This document shows, one piece after another, positions 22,805-34,206 of a DNA stretch of 64,000 nt. A program made the position numbers and the translations under genes. This DNA is from Humulus lupulus. Its lineage: Eukaryota > Streptophyta > Magnoliopsida > Rosales > Cannabaceae. The notes below the pieces were generated by a model. That model saw nothing but the letters and a program-made list of their open reading frames with translations, was not told the origin of the DNA and made no database searches. Positions within the stretch are counted from its first letter, which is position 1, and each line of letters starts with the position of its first letter. The stretch is taken from assembly GCF_963169125.1 (NCBI RefSeq), contig NC_084798.1, positions 169,413,980 to 169,477,979 on the forward strand. The letters are read 5' to 3'.

Positions 22805-23692
22805 ATGCCGTAGAATTCAGGAAAGTGGTGGGGGTCAAAGCTCGCGATTCCTCACCAGTAGCTTCGAGCCCGGAGTCTCCTTTTACTCGGAACCAGCGCT
22901 TAATTCGGGAGCATGAATTGAGGCGTGAGCAAGAGGACCCTCGAGACCACTTCTGACGTTAGATAGACGAGGTCGAATAAGGGAAAAGGAAAAGACTAAG
23001 GGTCGCCCTTTATCCAGATCCAGACACCGAGCCTAGACCGATTCTTCTTGACCCTACGCTCAAAGTAACAATCGCCTTCAAGCCGGGTGATCTTCAGTTT
23101 TCGCTGATGGGGGAACCTTCTACCTCGTAGCCGAGGAGAGAGTTCTTCAAGGCTGAGCATTATTGGAGCTCAGCTACATCGCTAGTTTAGATAAATGATA
23201 TTATGGCCTTTCACGGCATAGGACTATCGGGCTCGCTAAGGTGTCGAGCTCCGACCTCCCATGAGCAGAGTTGCCGCGCTCCAGGAGATGGAAATCCTGA
23301 CAGCAGACTGAGATACGCAGCTTGGAGCCAGGAACACATGAAGGCAGGGGCAGTACTGCCCTTGAAGTCTTTTTTCAAGGACTTCATGGACTTCATTGGG
23401 ATGGCTCCCTTTCAGCTCAACACCAATTCTTACAGGGTTACGTCTGCCCTGAGGTCGCTTTACCATGAGCTGAAGTGGAAAGGACCTTCGCCTGAAGAGA
23501 TCTTATATCTCTTTTGCTTGAAAAGAAATCCTTCCCAAGCTTGGGGAGGAGATGGATTCTACCATCTCTCAAGCTATCCCAAGGATAAAAAGATGTTTGA
23601 GGATCTTCCCAACCATCCTCATGATTTCAAGAAGGCCTTCTTCTGGACAGATGGCCTAGCCCCGTCTAGATTCTACTCATTCAGACGGATTC

Positions 23693-23773
23693 GTAAGTAT
23701 CTCAACTTCCCTCTTTTTTGTGCTCGAACTTTGTTTAGGCTCGTGCTTAGTTGAAATGTGTTTGATCTTCCAG
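23693..23773 (+). other. Predicted intron in the Tat1 antisense gene (81 bp)
   Basis: Starts GTAAGTATC and ends CTTCCAG. The protein family continues on both sides, and the Tat2 homologue has an 85 bp intron at the same place (40284-40368). Confidence 0.7.
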
Positions 23774-24974
23774 CCAATTACCATCGCCCTACTCCCACCA
23801 AGGAGATGAGGGAGCACAGAGAGACTTTTCTCCAACTTCCTTATGGCAGGAGGTCCCTCTCCTATCTCCTGCACGAAGACAAGCTCCGGGCGTGCGGTCT
23901 CTTGGGGGAGGATCAGTCTACATCTGACTAGTCCAATAAGAAGTACGACTAGTGGGAGCTCATGCCTCTTCCAACCGACAACCTTCCCCTAAGGAGAGAT
24001 GCGAGGCCTCCATCTCCAGCTCAACTTCATAGGAATCCGTAATCGGGGAATGAGGCCAACGATGAGGCCTCGAGCTCGGGCTCGGATGAACAAGGTACAG
24101 TCATCCTTAGCTCGGATTTTTGGTCTCCCTCACTACTAAAACATAAACTCGATAGATTAATATTGTGTGAGGATGATAGGAACCATTTCTATGTATGGTC
24201 TTGGGTAGATGAGAGGGTACATAGGTTCGATAGCTGGCTTGGGAAATACGATACCATGTATAGCCTGACTGAGGTATGGGACGGAATAGCCGTCCAATAT
24301 GGGACTAATGACTATAGGGACCTTTCCAGGTTAACATCCACCTATAGGGAAGGTACTCCCCCCGCCTCTTCTAAAGATGGGGGAATTTCGTGGTCGCCGA
24401 GCACAAGCTCGGGGGAGAGTTCCAATTTGGTTTCTCTCCACTTGTCTTTTTATCCCTTGTCTGTCTGCATCATGTTAATTTATTTTGTTTTGGGATAGCT
24501 CATAATGTGGTGTAAATGTACAGGCGAGATGGACTCTGATCCGCTAAGAGGAGTAAGTGCCCGAGGGGGTCACGAAAAACAGACCGGTCCGCTAAGGTCC
24601 TTAAGAGGACCGAGAAAACAGCACCTCCCCCGGCTCCGGTTGCTCCGAGCACAGCTTTGAGTCCATGTGCTCAGGCCGAGACTTCCTCCTCGAACTTGCC
24701 TCATGTTCCTCCTGCACCCCAGGTCAATCCCACAGTTGGCCCACCTCCGAAGAAACCCTCGTCCTCAAAGACACCGCTGCTTTCGATTTTTACTCATGTT
24801 GATGAGTATGTGATCGACAACGCAGCTAGACCCCACTGGGCTACGCTAGGCTCGGACGTTCTGTCTCGGGTGGGTCAGAGTTTTGGCAGCTTCGATGGTC
24901 CTCACTGGCAGTTTCTGAACAATGCCCAGGACTGCAACACTCTTTACAAGAAGAGCATCAAGCTCCATGTTGCG

Positions 24975-25048
24975 GTAACCTTTCTTCTCTCACTATTAGC
25001 TGTATTTACACTTGGTCCATATGCTAATTCGATTTCTTTATATGCCAG
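24975..25048 (+). other. Predicted intron in the Tat1 antisense gene (74 bp)
   Basis: Starts GTAACC and ends TATGCCAG, lying just before the coiled-coil exon. The Tat2 homologue has a 68 bp intron in the matching position (41522-41589). Confidence 0.65.
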
Positions 25049-25576
25049 ACTCTTGCTGTCTCTGCTCAGCTTAATTATAAGTTGAACAATGAGGTCCATT
25101 CGAGCATGTCTCTTGCTCAGGAGGCGAAGGATCTTCAGCTCAAACTGAGTGACGAGCTCAAGGCAACAAAAGAAAAGGTGGAGGCAGGAGTTGAGGAGCT
25201 AAATGCCAAGACATCCGAGCTTGAAAAGCTGAATGCTCGGCTCGCGGAGCTTGAGAAGGAGAATGCTTGGGTCAAGGAGATCAATGCCAAGCTTGAAGAA
25301 GAGAAGGTCGTCACTTTCGAGATCATGGAGGGTGAAAAGGCTCGTCTTCTTGAAGATTTTAAGGAGAAAAAGGATCGGGCAGTCGACTTGGCCATGTACA
25401 GAATCTAGGCCAACAATGTCGACCTCGACACCAGCTTCTTAGGCCCTCTTGAAGCGTAGCTCGTGGCTAAATGGCAAGCTCGGCTTGATGAGGAGGAGGC
25501 TTCTCGGGATGAGGCAGAGGAAGTCGGGGATGATGCCGATGCTGAGAAGGCCAAGGAGAATGCTCCTTCTTCTTAA

Positions 25577-26154
25577 ATCTTACCTCGGGGCTGCGTCCCT
25601 TTGTATTTCTTGTAATGATTTTTTTTCTTATTATTTTTTATGCCCACGGGGGCCAATACAATTCTACAGCTCATAAAAGAGCTGCCTTTTATTATGATAT
25701 TTAAGATACCATTTCTTGGCTTCGTTTTAATATATATGCTTTACATTTCTTGGGTTGAAATATATGCCTGTTTATTCATACAAACATAGTTTGGATTTAA
25801 GCTCGAGGTTCAATGCATTCATGCACAGTTTGCTTGAATTATCCGCTTCCGATCTCGTTATTTGTCAAGGTCGGATATTACTTTTACCATGCACCCGAAA
25901 GTACTTATATGGTGTGTAATGCAAATGGTTTAGTTATATCTTACTTTTTTAGTTACTTTTTCTCGTCCTCGGGTAGCTCCCCGAGGTTATGAGGTCGAAA
26001 CTTTTGTTTTGCAAGATACTCTAACCTCGATCTCGACTTAACGCGAAGTGGGTTATGCTCCAACTTACTGTCGATTAGTTTTAACTGGTTTGTTCCAAAC
26101 CTATTAAGGTTGTGTAAGGTTTGTAATCCATACACTTATATTTTTCATATAGTT
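25577..26154. other. Spacer between antisense gene and repeat array in Tat1
   Basis: Non-coding, AT-rich. A run of CCCACGGGGG-type sequence and ATAAAAG elements downstream of the TAA at 25576 could hold polyadenylation signals for the antisense transcript. I cannot place a specific one. Confidence 0.4.
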
Positions 26155-26322
26155 TGCATATTTGGTTATATCCAAACATTTTTGTCTCTTGATAATTTGG
26201 TTATATCCAAACCATCTTAGCTCGCGCATTTGGTTATATCCAAACACTTGTATGTCTTTGATAGTTTAGTTATATCCAAACCATCTTAGCTCGCGCATTT
26301 GGTTATATCCAAACACTTGTAT
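26155..26322. repeat. Tandem repeats with an inverted-repeat core in Tat1
   Basis: Five copies of the core TTTGGTTATATCCAAA (one with a single change in the left arm), spaced 32-37 bp apart, with a higher-order period of about 67 bp that includes CATCTTAGCTCGCGCA. The core is an inverted repeat: TTTGG, six-base loop, CCAAA. It lies between the integrase end and the antisense gene, the same position as the array in Tat2. Confidence 0.85.
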
Positions 26323-26529
26323 ATTTTTCGTATATGCTATTTTATTTTTTCAAGCTGATGGTATATGTACCACTAATGCCCCCTTAATATCATATGAATG
26401 TGACAATAGGTTATTAAATTAAGAGAGATTGCAAAAAATACAGCATATTAAAATGAAATCAAACTTTATTTGAAAAATCCAAAAATAGAAAAACAGTACA
26501 GATAAACAAGCATGGTTATAGGCGACATT

Positions 26530-27522
26530 CTTCCTACACTATTGATAGTAAGGTCGTAGGTGTTCGCCATTCCATGCTCGTGGTACCAGACTTCCATCCA
26601 ATCTTGCCAACTTGTACACGCCGGGTCGGATGACTGATTCTACCTGATAAGGTCCTTCCCAATTTGGCCCGAGCACGTCAGCTGCTGGATCCCGTGTTGC
26701 CAATAATACACGCCTTAGCACCAAATCTCCTATGCCGAATTTTTTATCTCGAACCCTTTTGTTGAAGTACTGGGTAGCTTGCTATTGGTATGCAACATTT
26801 TTTAATTGAGCTTCATTCCTTCTTTCTTTGATCAGGTCCAGAGTTTCTTCGAGCTGAGAGTGGTTCGAGGTTTGATCATAAGCGACGACTCGAAGTGTGG
26901 GAATTTCGACCTCGATTGGCAACATTACCTCGCAACCATACGCCAGAGAAAATGGGGTATGTCCTGTTGATGTACGAGTTATGATCCTATACGGCCATAG
27001 AACTTGGGGCAATTCTTCAGGCCATCATCCTTTAGCTTCTTCCAACTTTTTCTTTAGTGAATTCTTTAGGGTCTTATTTACAGCTTCGACCTGGCCATTC
27101 GCCTGGGGATGGGCCACCGATGAAAAGCTCTTTATTATCCCATTTTTTTCGCAAAAGTTAATAAATAGATCGTTGTCGAATTGAGTACTGTTATTGGACA
27201 CAATTTTCCTTGGCATCCCATATCGACATATGATGTTCTTCACTACGAAGTCAAGGACTTTCTTCGAGGTTATTGTCGCCAAAGGTTCGGCTTCAGTCCA
27301 CTTTGTGAAGTAATATACGACGACTACTGCGTATTTTACTCCGCCCTTGCCAGTCGGCAGTGAGCCTATGAGGTCGATTCCCCAGACCGCAAATGGCCAC
27401 GAGGAGGTCATCATAGTCAGCTCGGAGGGTGGAGCTCGAGGAATTGTGGTGAACCGCTGGAATTTATCACACCTCTTGACGTAGTCGAACGAATCTATTT
27501 TGATGGTAGGCCAGAAGTATCC
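26530..27522 (-). pseudogene. Tat1 integrase
   Basis: In the same frame as RT/RNase H upstream. It shows AVWGIDLIGSLPTG with the first catalytic aspartate, and GQVEAVNKTLKNSLKKKL with the glutamate. The second catalytic aspartate position reads IVSNNSTQF, where the family (and Tat2, IVSDNGTQF) has aspartate, so the residue is replaced by asparagine. TAG 27523-27525, TGA 27025-27027 and TAG 26782-26784 break the frame. The C-terminal part (WEGPYQVESVIRPGVYKL) is still recognisable near 26600-26660. Confidence 0.88.
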
Positions 27523-29397
27523 CTAACGTATGATCTTCTTGGACAGGCTATGCCCCCCAGTATGGTCTCCACAGAACCCTTCATGAATTTCCTCTATGAT
27601 TTTCTTAGCTTCGGGTGGGGTCACACACTGGAGTAGCGGCATGGAATATCCTCTTCTATACAGCTTTCCATCTATAATGGTATACCTGGGGACCTGATAC
27701 ATCAGTTTTTGAGCCTTGGTCCGTTCTTCCGGGAGAACGCCGGTCTCAGGGTATTCAACTATCGGAGTCATCCAGGTTGGCTCGGAGTTGATCATGCACA
27801 CATCCTCCTGTTTAGGCTCATTAATACTGGGTGTTGTGAGATGTTCGATTGGCACGACATTCAATTCGCCAGTCTCGGTAGAGGTAGCAAGTCTGGCTAA
27901 GGCGTTCGCGTTCGAGTTCTTCTCTTGGGGGACCTGTTCTATCGCATAGAACTCGAAATGCTCCAGTGATGATTTTTCCTTTTCTAAATATGCCGCCATT
28001 CTCGTACCATGAGCCTGGTACTCTCCTACAATTTGATTAACCACCAGCTCGGAGTCACTGTAGCAATGTATCGCTTTGGCTTTGAGCTCCTTGGCTATAC
28101 GAAGTTCTGCCAGTAGAGCCTCGTATTCGGCTTCGTTATTCGACGCGTCAAAGTCAAATCTCAAGCCAGAGTGAAATCGGCTTCCTGCTGGGGTGATTAA
28201 AATTAATCCTGCTCCCAATCCATTTTCATTAGAAGACCCATCAACATAAAGTTTCCACAGCTCGCGGGCTGGGGTTATAATTTCATCGTTGGTCATTCCA
28301 GTGCATTCCACTATGAAGTCTGCCAAGGCCTGTCCTCTTATGGTCGTCCTTGGATGATAAGTGATCTCGAATTGTCCGAGTTCAACGACCCATTTGAGCA
28401 GTCGACCTGAAGCTTCTGGCTTGGACAAGACTTGTCTTAGTGGTTGATCGGTAAGTACATGGATGGGGTGCACCTGAAAATAGGGCCGGAGCTTTCGAGA
28501 TGAGTGGATTAGGCTGAGAGCTAACTTCTCCATCAAGGGATATCTCGACTCTGCCCCCAGTAACCTTTTACAGACATAATACACGGGCCTTTGCACTTTT
28601 TCTTCTTCCCGCACGAGTACCGCGCTTATGGCGTGCTCGGTTGTAGCAAGGTATAAGTACAGATATTCTCCCGTGATGGGTTTTGAAAAGATGGGGGGTT
28701 CTGCGAGGTGTTTCTCGAGCTCTTGAAAAGCCAGCTCGCATTCCTCCATCCATTCGAATTTTTTGCCTCCCCTCAAAAGGTTGAAAAATGGAAGACAATG
28801 GTCTGTAGATTTCGAGATAAACCTACTCAGCGCCGCCATCCTGCCAGTCAAACTTTGGACATCCTTATGCTTCCGAGGTGAGGGCATATCAATCAGAGCC
28901 TGGATTTTGTCTGGATTAGCTTCTATTCCTCGAGCATTTACAATGAAGCCCAAGAATTTTCCTGAAGATACTCCGAAAGAGCACTTCTGAGGGTTGAGTT
29001 TCATGTTATATCTCCGTAACACGACGAAGCATTCTTCGAGGTCATCCACATGGTTATTGTTAGGTTGAGATTTAACTAACATATCGTCAACATATACTTC
29101 CATATTATTACCTATCTGTTCGGAGAACATCATGTTCACGAGTCGTTGGTAAGTGGCTCCAGCATTTTTGAGCCCGAATGGCATGACGTTATAACAATAC
29201 AACCCTTTGTTTGTTATAAAACTCGTATGCTCTTGGTCAGGGGCATGCATGGAAATCTGGTTATATCTAGAATAGGCATCCAGGAACGACATGAGTCCAT
29301 GCCCTACCGTGGCATCCACAAGCTGGTCGATCCGAGGTAAAGGGAAGCAGTCCTTAGGACAGGCCTTGTTGAGGTCCGAGTAGTCAATACAGGTCTA
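27523..29397 (-). pseudogene. Tat1 reverse transcriptase and two RNase H domains
   Basis: A 598-codon open frame. RT shows FGLKNAGATYQRLVN and the catalytic EVYVDDMLVKS. The first RNase H (connection type) includes RPVYYVCKRLLGAESRYP and HVLTDQPLRQVL. The second RNase H, diagnostic for Tat, includes LYVDGSSNENGLGAGL, NNEAEYEALLAELRIA and CYSDSELVVNQI. The N-terminal integrase zinc region begins at the end (HEGFCGDHTGGHSL). A TAG at 29395-29397 separates it from the start of RT. Confidence 0.92.
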
Positions 29398-29690
29398 CCA
29401 TGTCCTGTTAGGCTTCGGGACTAGTACTGGGTTAGCTACCCAATTGGGGTAAAAAGCATCCCTAATGAATCGGTTTGCTTTTAACCTGTCGACTTCCTCT
29501 TTAAGGGCCTTCTTCCTATCGTCATCCAGTAGTCTTCGCTTTTGCTGCTTCGGCGGGAAGCTTTTGTCGATATTCAACGCGTGGCTCACCACACTTGGAC
29601 TTATCCTTATCATGTCCGAATGTGACCATACGAAGACATCCTGGTTCTTCTTCAAAAAGAAAATTAATTGCTATTTGGTTTCTTCGGGGA
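29395..29690 (-). pseudogene. Tat1 RT N-terminal segment
   Basis: Contains DVFVWSHSDMIRISPSVVSH, EEVDRLKANRFIRDA and PNWVANPVLVPKPN, the start of Tat RT. It is in frame with the domain downstream except for the TAG. A frameshift near 29650-29700 separates it from the protease frame upstream. Confidence 0.85.
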
Positions 29691-30757
29691 GGTTTTTCCC
29701 GACCTTTACTGTTTTCGGGTGGTCTGCTTCTTAGCCTGATTTCTTCGAGCTCTTCCAATGGTTCGAGATAAACTCTTTCCTCTATTCTTGGATCGATTTC
29801 TTCATCTTTCTCAAAGACTGCCCCGTCTTTATTCTGAATAACGACGAGCGCTTGTGCGCTCGTCTGCTTCTTTCCTCTTATGGAAATGCTATAGCATTCC
29901 CTTCCGGCTAACTGGTCTCCCTTCAATGTCCCGATGCCACTAGAAGTCAGGAACTTGATGGCCAAGTGCCTTATAGATGAGACTGCCCCCAGCCCTACTA
30001 GGGTGGGTCTCTCGAGTAGCACGTTGTAGGACGATGGCAGGTCCACTACTACGAACTCCATCATCTTGGTTGTTGAGACTGGGTAATCTCCCAAGGTCAC
30101 AGGGAGTTCGATGGACCCCATATAGGCAATCCCTTCTCCTGAAAAACTGTACAGCGTCGTTGCACATGCTTTTAGGTCACGAAGCATGAGTCCCATCTTT
30201 TCTAAGGTGGCCTTATAGAGAATGTTCAGTGAGCTCCCATTATCAATAAGAACTCGGTGAACCCTCTTGTTCGCGAGCAGAAGAGTGATGACCAGTGGGT
30301 CGTTGTGAGGAAACTGAACATGGGACGCATCGTCCTCAGTAAAGGTTATAGGCTGAGATTCAACCTTTTGGTACTTTGGAGCTCTAGGTTCGGGTTCATA
30401 AGGGGACCCGTCCCCAGTTTTCAGCTCGTTCACATATCGCTTCTGGGCGTTCTTGCCCGATCCTGCGAGGTGAGGCCCGCCCGAGATGGTTACCACATCT
30501 TCTCCATCAATTAGAGGGGGTCTCTCTTCTTCCCTAGCCTGGTAATTGTTGTTTTGGGCAGGTGGCAGTGCAGCTGTCCTCTGGCTGGTAGAAGCCTGAT
30601 TATTGTTCTGGTTTCTGAAATACTGCGTGAAGTATCCTCTCGAGATCAGACCTTCGATCTCGTCCTTCAGTTGCCTGCACTCATCAGTAGTGTGCCCAGT
30701 ATCTCTGTGAAATCGACAGTATTTACTGGAGTCTCTCTTGGAATTTTGGTTTCTCAT
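29690..30757 (-). pseudogene. Tat1 gag zinc finger and protease
   Basis: Begins with KYCRFHRDTGHTTDEC, a cysteine/histidine finger typical of Tat gag. After a linker comes the aspartic protease active site RVLIDNGSSLNILY (D-N-G-S-S form, common in Tat) and the downstream block SSYNVLLERPTLVGLGAVSS. The frame is shared with the gag core upstream. Readthrough past 29690 gives a non-homologous tail because of a frameshift. Confidence 0.85.
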
Positions 30758-30832
30758 GGGGTCCGGACGTCTGAAAGGGACCTGGTTTTCATTAGCTAGG
30801 TAAATATTCTCCCGAGACTCGTTGAGCTCGGT

Positions 30833-31444
30833 TTACACCTTGTACACGGAGAAATACCTTTCCCCTTTCTTCTTCTTACCCCCTTCCGCCTCGGGGTTAC
30901 TTCCTTCATTCTTCTTCCTTTTGGAAGGGTTTTCTCTAGGGGGCTTTGAGGTTGATGGGTCCGCCGAGGTCGAGGCAGAGTTTACATTTGCCGTTGTAGT
31001 TATGGGCTGAGAGGTCATATTCAGTGTTGACCTCGCCTCTTCTATATTGACAAACCTCTGAGCTCGTCTATTAAACTCGGTTATTGACCTCACAAGCTTC
31101 CTCTGCATATCTTCCCAGAGGGGACTTCCCGGCATTACCCCAGCTCGGACGACCAATAAATGACCGTTGTCGTCTACATCCCGAGCTCGAGCGACTTCCA
31201 GATTGAATCTTGTAAGGTAGCTTTTCAACGTTTCATTTGGTTGTTGTCGGACATTGGTCAGGGCCGATGCCTCGGGCCTTATCCTGATCATGGCTCTAAA
31301 TTTCTTCTTGAAATCTTTTGACAACTGATCCAAAGAAGTGATTGAATGCCTCTTATATTTTTCGAACCAGTTTTTCGCTGGTCCTGTAAACAATGCTGGA
31401 AACAACATGCATCTGAGCTCGTAACCCACATTACTTGCTCTCAT
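30833..31444 (-). pseudogene. Tat1 gag core domain
   Basis: The retrotransposon gag domain shows FTGPAKNWFEKYKRHSI, LSKDFKKKFRAM and QQPNETLKSYLTRFNLE. A lysine-rich region follows. A TAA just left of 30833 breaks the frame before the zinc finger. It would form the particle shell. Confidence 0.88.
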
Positions 31445-32746
31445 TATAGTGTTAAATGTACTTAACTGACTGTATGGGTCAGATTTCCCTTCAAAAGGTG
31501 GGACATGAGGAATCTGAAACCCTTGAGGAAACAGAGTGTTGGAAATGTGGGGAGCGAATGGTTCGAGCTCCTCATCAGAATCTTCGTCCCGATTCTAACC
31601 TCACTCATTCTGTAAGAGCCTAAATGTTATTTCCAGTTGATCAATTCTTTCCTGAACTGGATCCACAGGGGATCTCGCCTGAAATTGGTTATCGTTGATC
31701 ACAATTCCAGGCTCGCGCCTTCGCATGGGATCCTTGCGCCCATTTAGGCAATCTCTCAGGTCTGGGTTCGAGGGATTACCATTACCCCGATTTTGATTCA
31801 GGTGTTCCCGCAAGTCATGGTGGTTCCTTTGGTTCCCAGTATTTCTGCGTCCTTGATCATACATACTGACTGATCTGGTGTCCCCTGAGTCGTCGCTGGC
31901 GAGGCTCGTTGCATGATTGTTTCGAGATGGATTCCATTTAGGCTGCCTCGTCTCTACAGTGTGAGACCAAGACATTTGGCTTCTCATATGCTGGGCGCCT
32001 CTCTGTTTTCTAGAAGCTTCTCCATTCCCTTGCTTCTGTCCAGCCCGCCTTTCCCTATCACCCTGAGTCGGTTGTGTGTTTCTCCGAGGTGGTGAGGGAT
32101 ATCTTATTGGCGATGGAGGGAACCATATGGGCGATGGTGGCTGCTACCCATTTCGGGGTCTGGATGGTCCCGAGTTCGCCTGTGCCGGCTCGGTAACATT
32201 CTGTGTGTTACCAGGATTCTGAGTCCGAGCCTCTGCAGGGGCTTGGTTATTCCAAGTTTCAGCTGGTAACTCAGAAGTTGAGTTAACCGGAACTTTAGCC
32301 CGGGTGTTTCTTCGGGGCCTCGAGGGAGTAGGTTGTTTTGCCGGTGGCGGAGGTTGCTCCGTTCTTCTTGTGGCAGCGTTTTTACAAGGTCGCCCACGAG
32401 GCCTGCGGGGAGGAACATGAACGTCCTGCGGAGGTGGGGCCTGGACCTCAGGCGGAGGTTGGGGCTAAGCCGCCTGCGCCTTCGCAGCTAATCTAGCTAG
32501 CTCCTCATTACGTTTCTTGGCCTCAGCCAACGTCTTTCTTAACTGTCGATTTTCGAGTTCCACTATGGGGACATACCGCTCCGGATTATGGTACATGTCC
32601 TCGTCGTCCCTGGGAACGATAGGTGCTGGAGGTCCTCGAGAATCGGAGGACTCACTTCTCTCTTTTGGTTCTGGATTCGTCATCGGCTGTTTTCCAGGGC
32701 GGCGTGGATAGTTTTCTTCAGGAATATTCGGATCATTTGCGGCCAT
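31445..32746 (-). pseudogene. Tat1 gag N-terminal region
   Basis: ATG at 32746 opens MAANDPNIPEENYPRRPG, a plausible native start 50 bp after the LTR. A short coiled stretch (RQLRKTLAEAKKRNEELARL), a proline-rich region that continues in another frame (32418-32104), and an Arg/Asn-rich segment (31987-31601) follow. Frames change near 32460 and 32110, and stops are present, so it is broken. Such N-terminal extensions are common in Tat gag. Confidence 0.72.
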
Positions 32747-32765
32747 AGTTAATCAGGGATTGTAC

Positions 32766-32795
32766 TGCTTAAGGCTCTCAATGAAAGCACAAAAC
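32766..32795 (-). other. Probable Tat1 primer binding region
   Basis: This is the sequence immediately after the 5' LTR in the direction of transcription (minus strand GTGCTTTCATTGAGAGCC). A PBS is expected here, but I do not recognise the priming tRNA, and the usual TGG start is not intact. Confidence 0.4.
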
Positions 32796-33596
32796 TGTTG
32801 ACGCCGTTTTTCGTCAACTTAAAATGTAGAGCAATTAAACAATAGGAATTATGGCGCAGATGAATAGTATGGTAGAACAACAAGGGTTTTACGTGGTTCA
32901 GCAGTTAAATCTGCCTAGTCCATGAGTCTATTTTATTTAGACTTGGAGTTTTCTAGAAATCCTTCAGAGATGGATTCCCCAGAGTTTCTCTCAAGATATC
33001 AGAAGATCCGTCCTCTACAAATGTTCATGACCTTTATATTTATAGAGAGTTGGAAGATACTTCTGCTTATTAATTAAAATAAAGATATTAAATAATGCAA
33101 CTCCTATATACAAGGAAACGTCCCTTGAAGACTTGGAAATGGGTAACAGACTTGTTAATATCCCTTTAATGTTGGGATGTTACAACAATAAATATCTTTA
33201 AACGTACGGAACGCGTTACATCAGATAACTCATTGAATCTTCGAGGTCAGCAACCATCATCGTGTCAGTCAAGGTTTACGGATAAATTACGAACTAGCTG
33301 CCTTATTCCAAGACCAGCTTGGAGCAGATAAATACCATCGAGGCTGTCACATTTCGAGCTTGTACTCTTTAAGCTTGGGCTACTTGATCCGAAGACACCC
33401 GACAACAGATGTATCCCGATGCTATGTTCTTTCGAGCTTAGAAAGAATTTCGAGGTTACATGTCTTTGAGGTTGCCATCTTGCTTCGAGGGTTTAACATC
33501 TAGACCACGAACATGCGTTTTATATATCTCGAGCTCACACTTGACGAGTCCAGCTTTTAAGGTCACAATCTCAGGTCTCGAAATTTGGGTGTAACA
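32796..33596 (-). repeat. Tat1 5' LTR (right copy)
   Basis: Plus-strand ends TGTTGACGCC and GGGTGTAACA, 801 bp. It matches the left LTR but lacks the MITE and about 30 bp near 33050. Confidence 0.95.
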
Positions 33597-33601
33597 AAGT
33601 A
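33597..33601. other. Target-site duplication of Tat1, right copy (AAGTA)
   Basis: Identical to 20750-20754. The AT-rich copia leader resumes to the right. Confidence 0.95.
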
Positions 33602-34193
33602 TTTAAAAGAAAATATCTTAAATATCTGATATCTTAATTCTAATAATTTTAATATATTAAAATATTTAAAATTAAGTTGTTAGTCTATTTTTAAATTTTA
33701 ATTTGAATCTTTGTAGAAAATATCTAATTATTTAAATCTTAACTAACAAAAATTTCTTATTTTAAAAAACAATTTTAAATGCAAAAACAAATATGATATT
33801 TTTGGCTTTGATTATAAATAATTAATTTTCACATTTTTAATTTTATTTAATTTTAAAAAAATTTTAAAAAAATTTCAAGATGAACAATGACACGTGTGCA
33901 TGCCTGGGTGCGGTGCGCGCGCGATGGCAGCCAGGGCAAATTTTTCTGATTTTTTTTGTGTGCAATTTTTCAAATAAAAAACGTTTTCTAATTAATTTTT
34001 ACCATGTTTTACACAAAATAAAGCATATATAAAAATTAATAACATAGAAAACACTACAAAATAACCTAAAAATTGCTAATAATTACATAAAATCAATATG
34101 TTTCATAAAAACATGAAAATCCATCCAATTATTCAAACACATCAAATAATCCAATTTTTAACATGTTCATGCATGAAAATAAAGATTACCAAA
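33602..34193 (-). other. Copia leader, PBS-proximal part
   Basis: AT-rich non-coding sequence with one GC-rich island at about 33890-33935 (GGTGCGGTGCGCGCGCGATGG). I see no coding region. It continues the leader interrupted by Tat1. Confidence 0.65.
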
Positions 34194-34206
34194 GGCTCTG
34201 ATACTA
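34194..34206 (-). other. Copia primer binding site, initiator tRNA-Met type
   Basis: On the minus strand this reads TAGTATCAGAGCC, 12 of 13 matches to the complement of the initiator tRNA-Met 3' end, two bases from the LTR. Confidence 0.85.

Larger units (their letters stand above)
22805..25576 (+). pseudogene. Tat1 antisense gene (gypsy-type transposon protein), spliced, broken
   Basis: Plus strand, opposite to gag-pol. The best conserved part (23203-23692) contains MAPFQLNTNSYRVTSALRSL and FKKAFFWTDGLAPSRFYSF. It resembles the family annotated as putative gypsy-type transposon (PF04195), whose biochemical role is unknown. Predicted introns are 23693-23773 and 24975-25048, both GT...AG. The last exon encodes a Lys/Glu-rich coiled coil (25082-25408) and an acidic tail ending at TAA 25574-25576. 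In-frame stops near the start and at 25406 make it a pseudogene. Tat2 carries a diverged homologue with matching introns. Confidence 0.75.
20755..33596 (-). mobile_element. Ty3/gypsy Tat-clade retrotransposon with antisense gene (Tat1)
   Basis: A 12,842 bp element including a 234 bp MITE. It has TG...CA LTRs, a perfect AAGTA duplication, minus-strand gag and pol, a second RNase H domain after RT, and a plus-strand antisense gene between integrase and 3' LTR. Dual RNase H and an antisense frame in this position are known for the Tat lineage. pol has four in-frame stops and gag has stops and frameshifts, so it is inactive. Confidence 0.93.
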
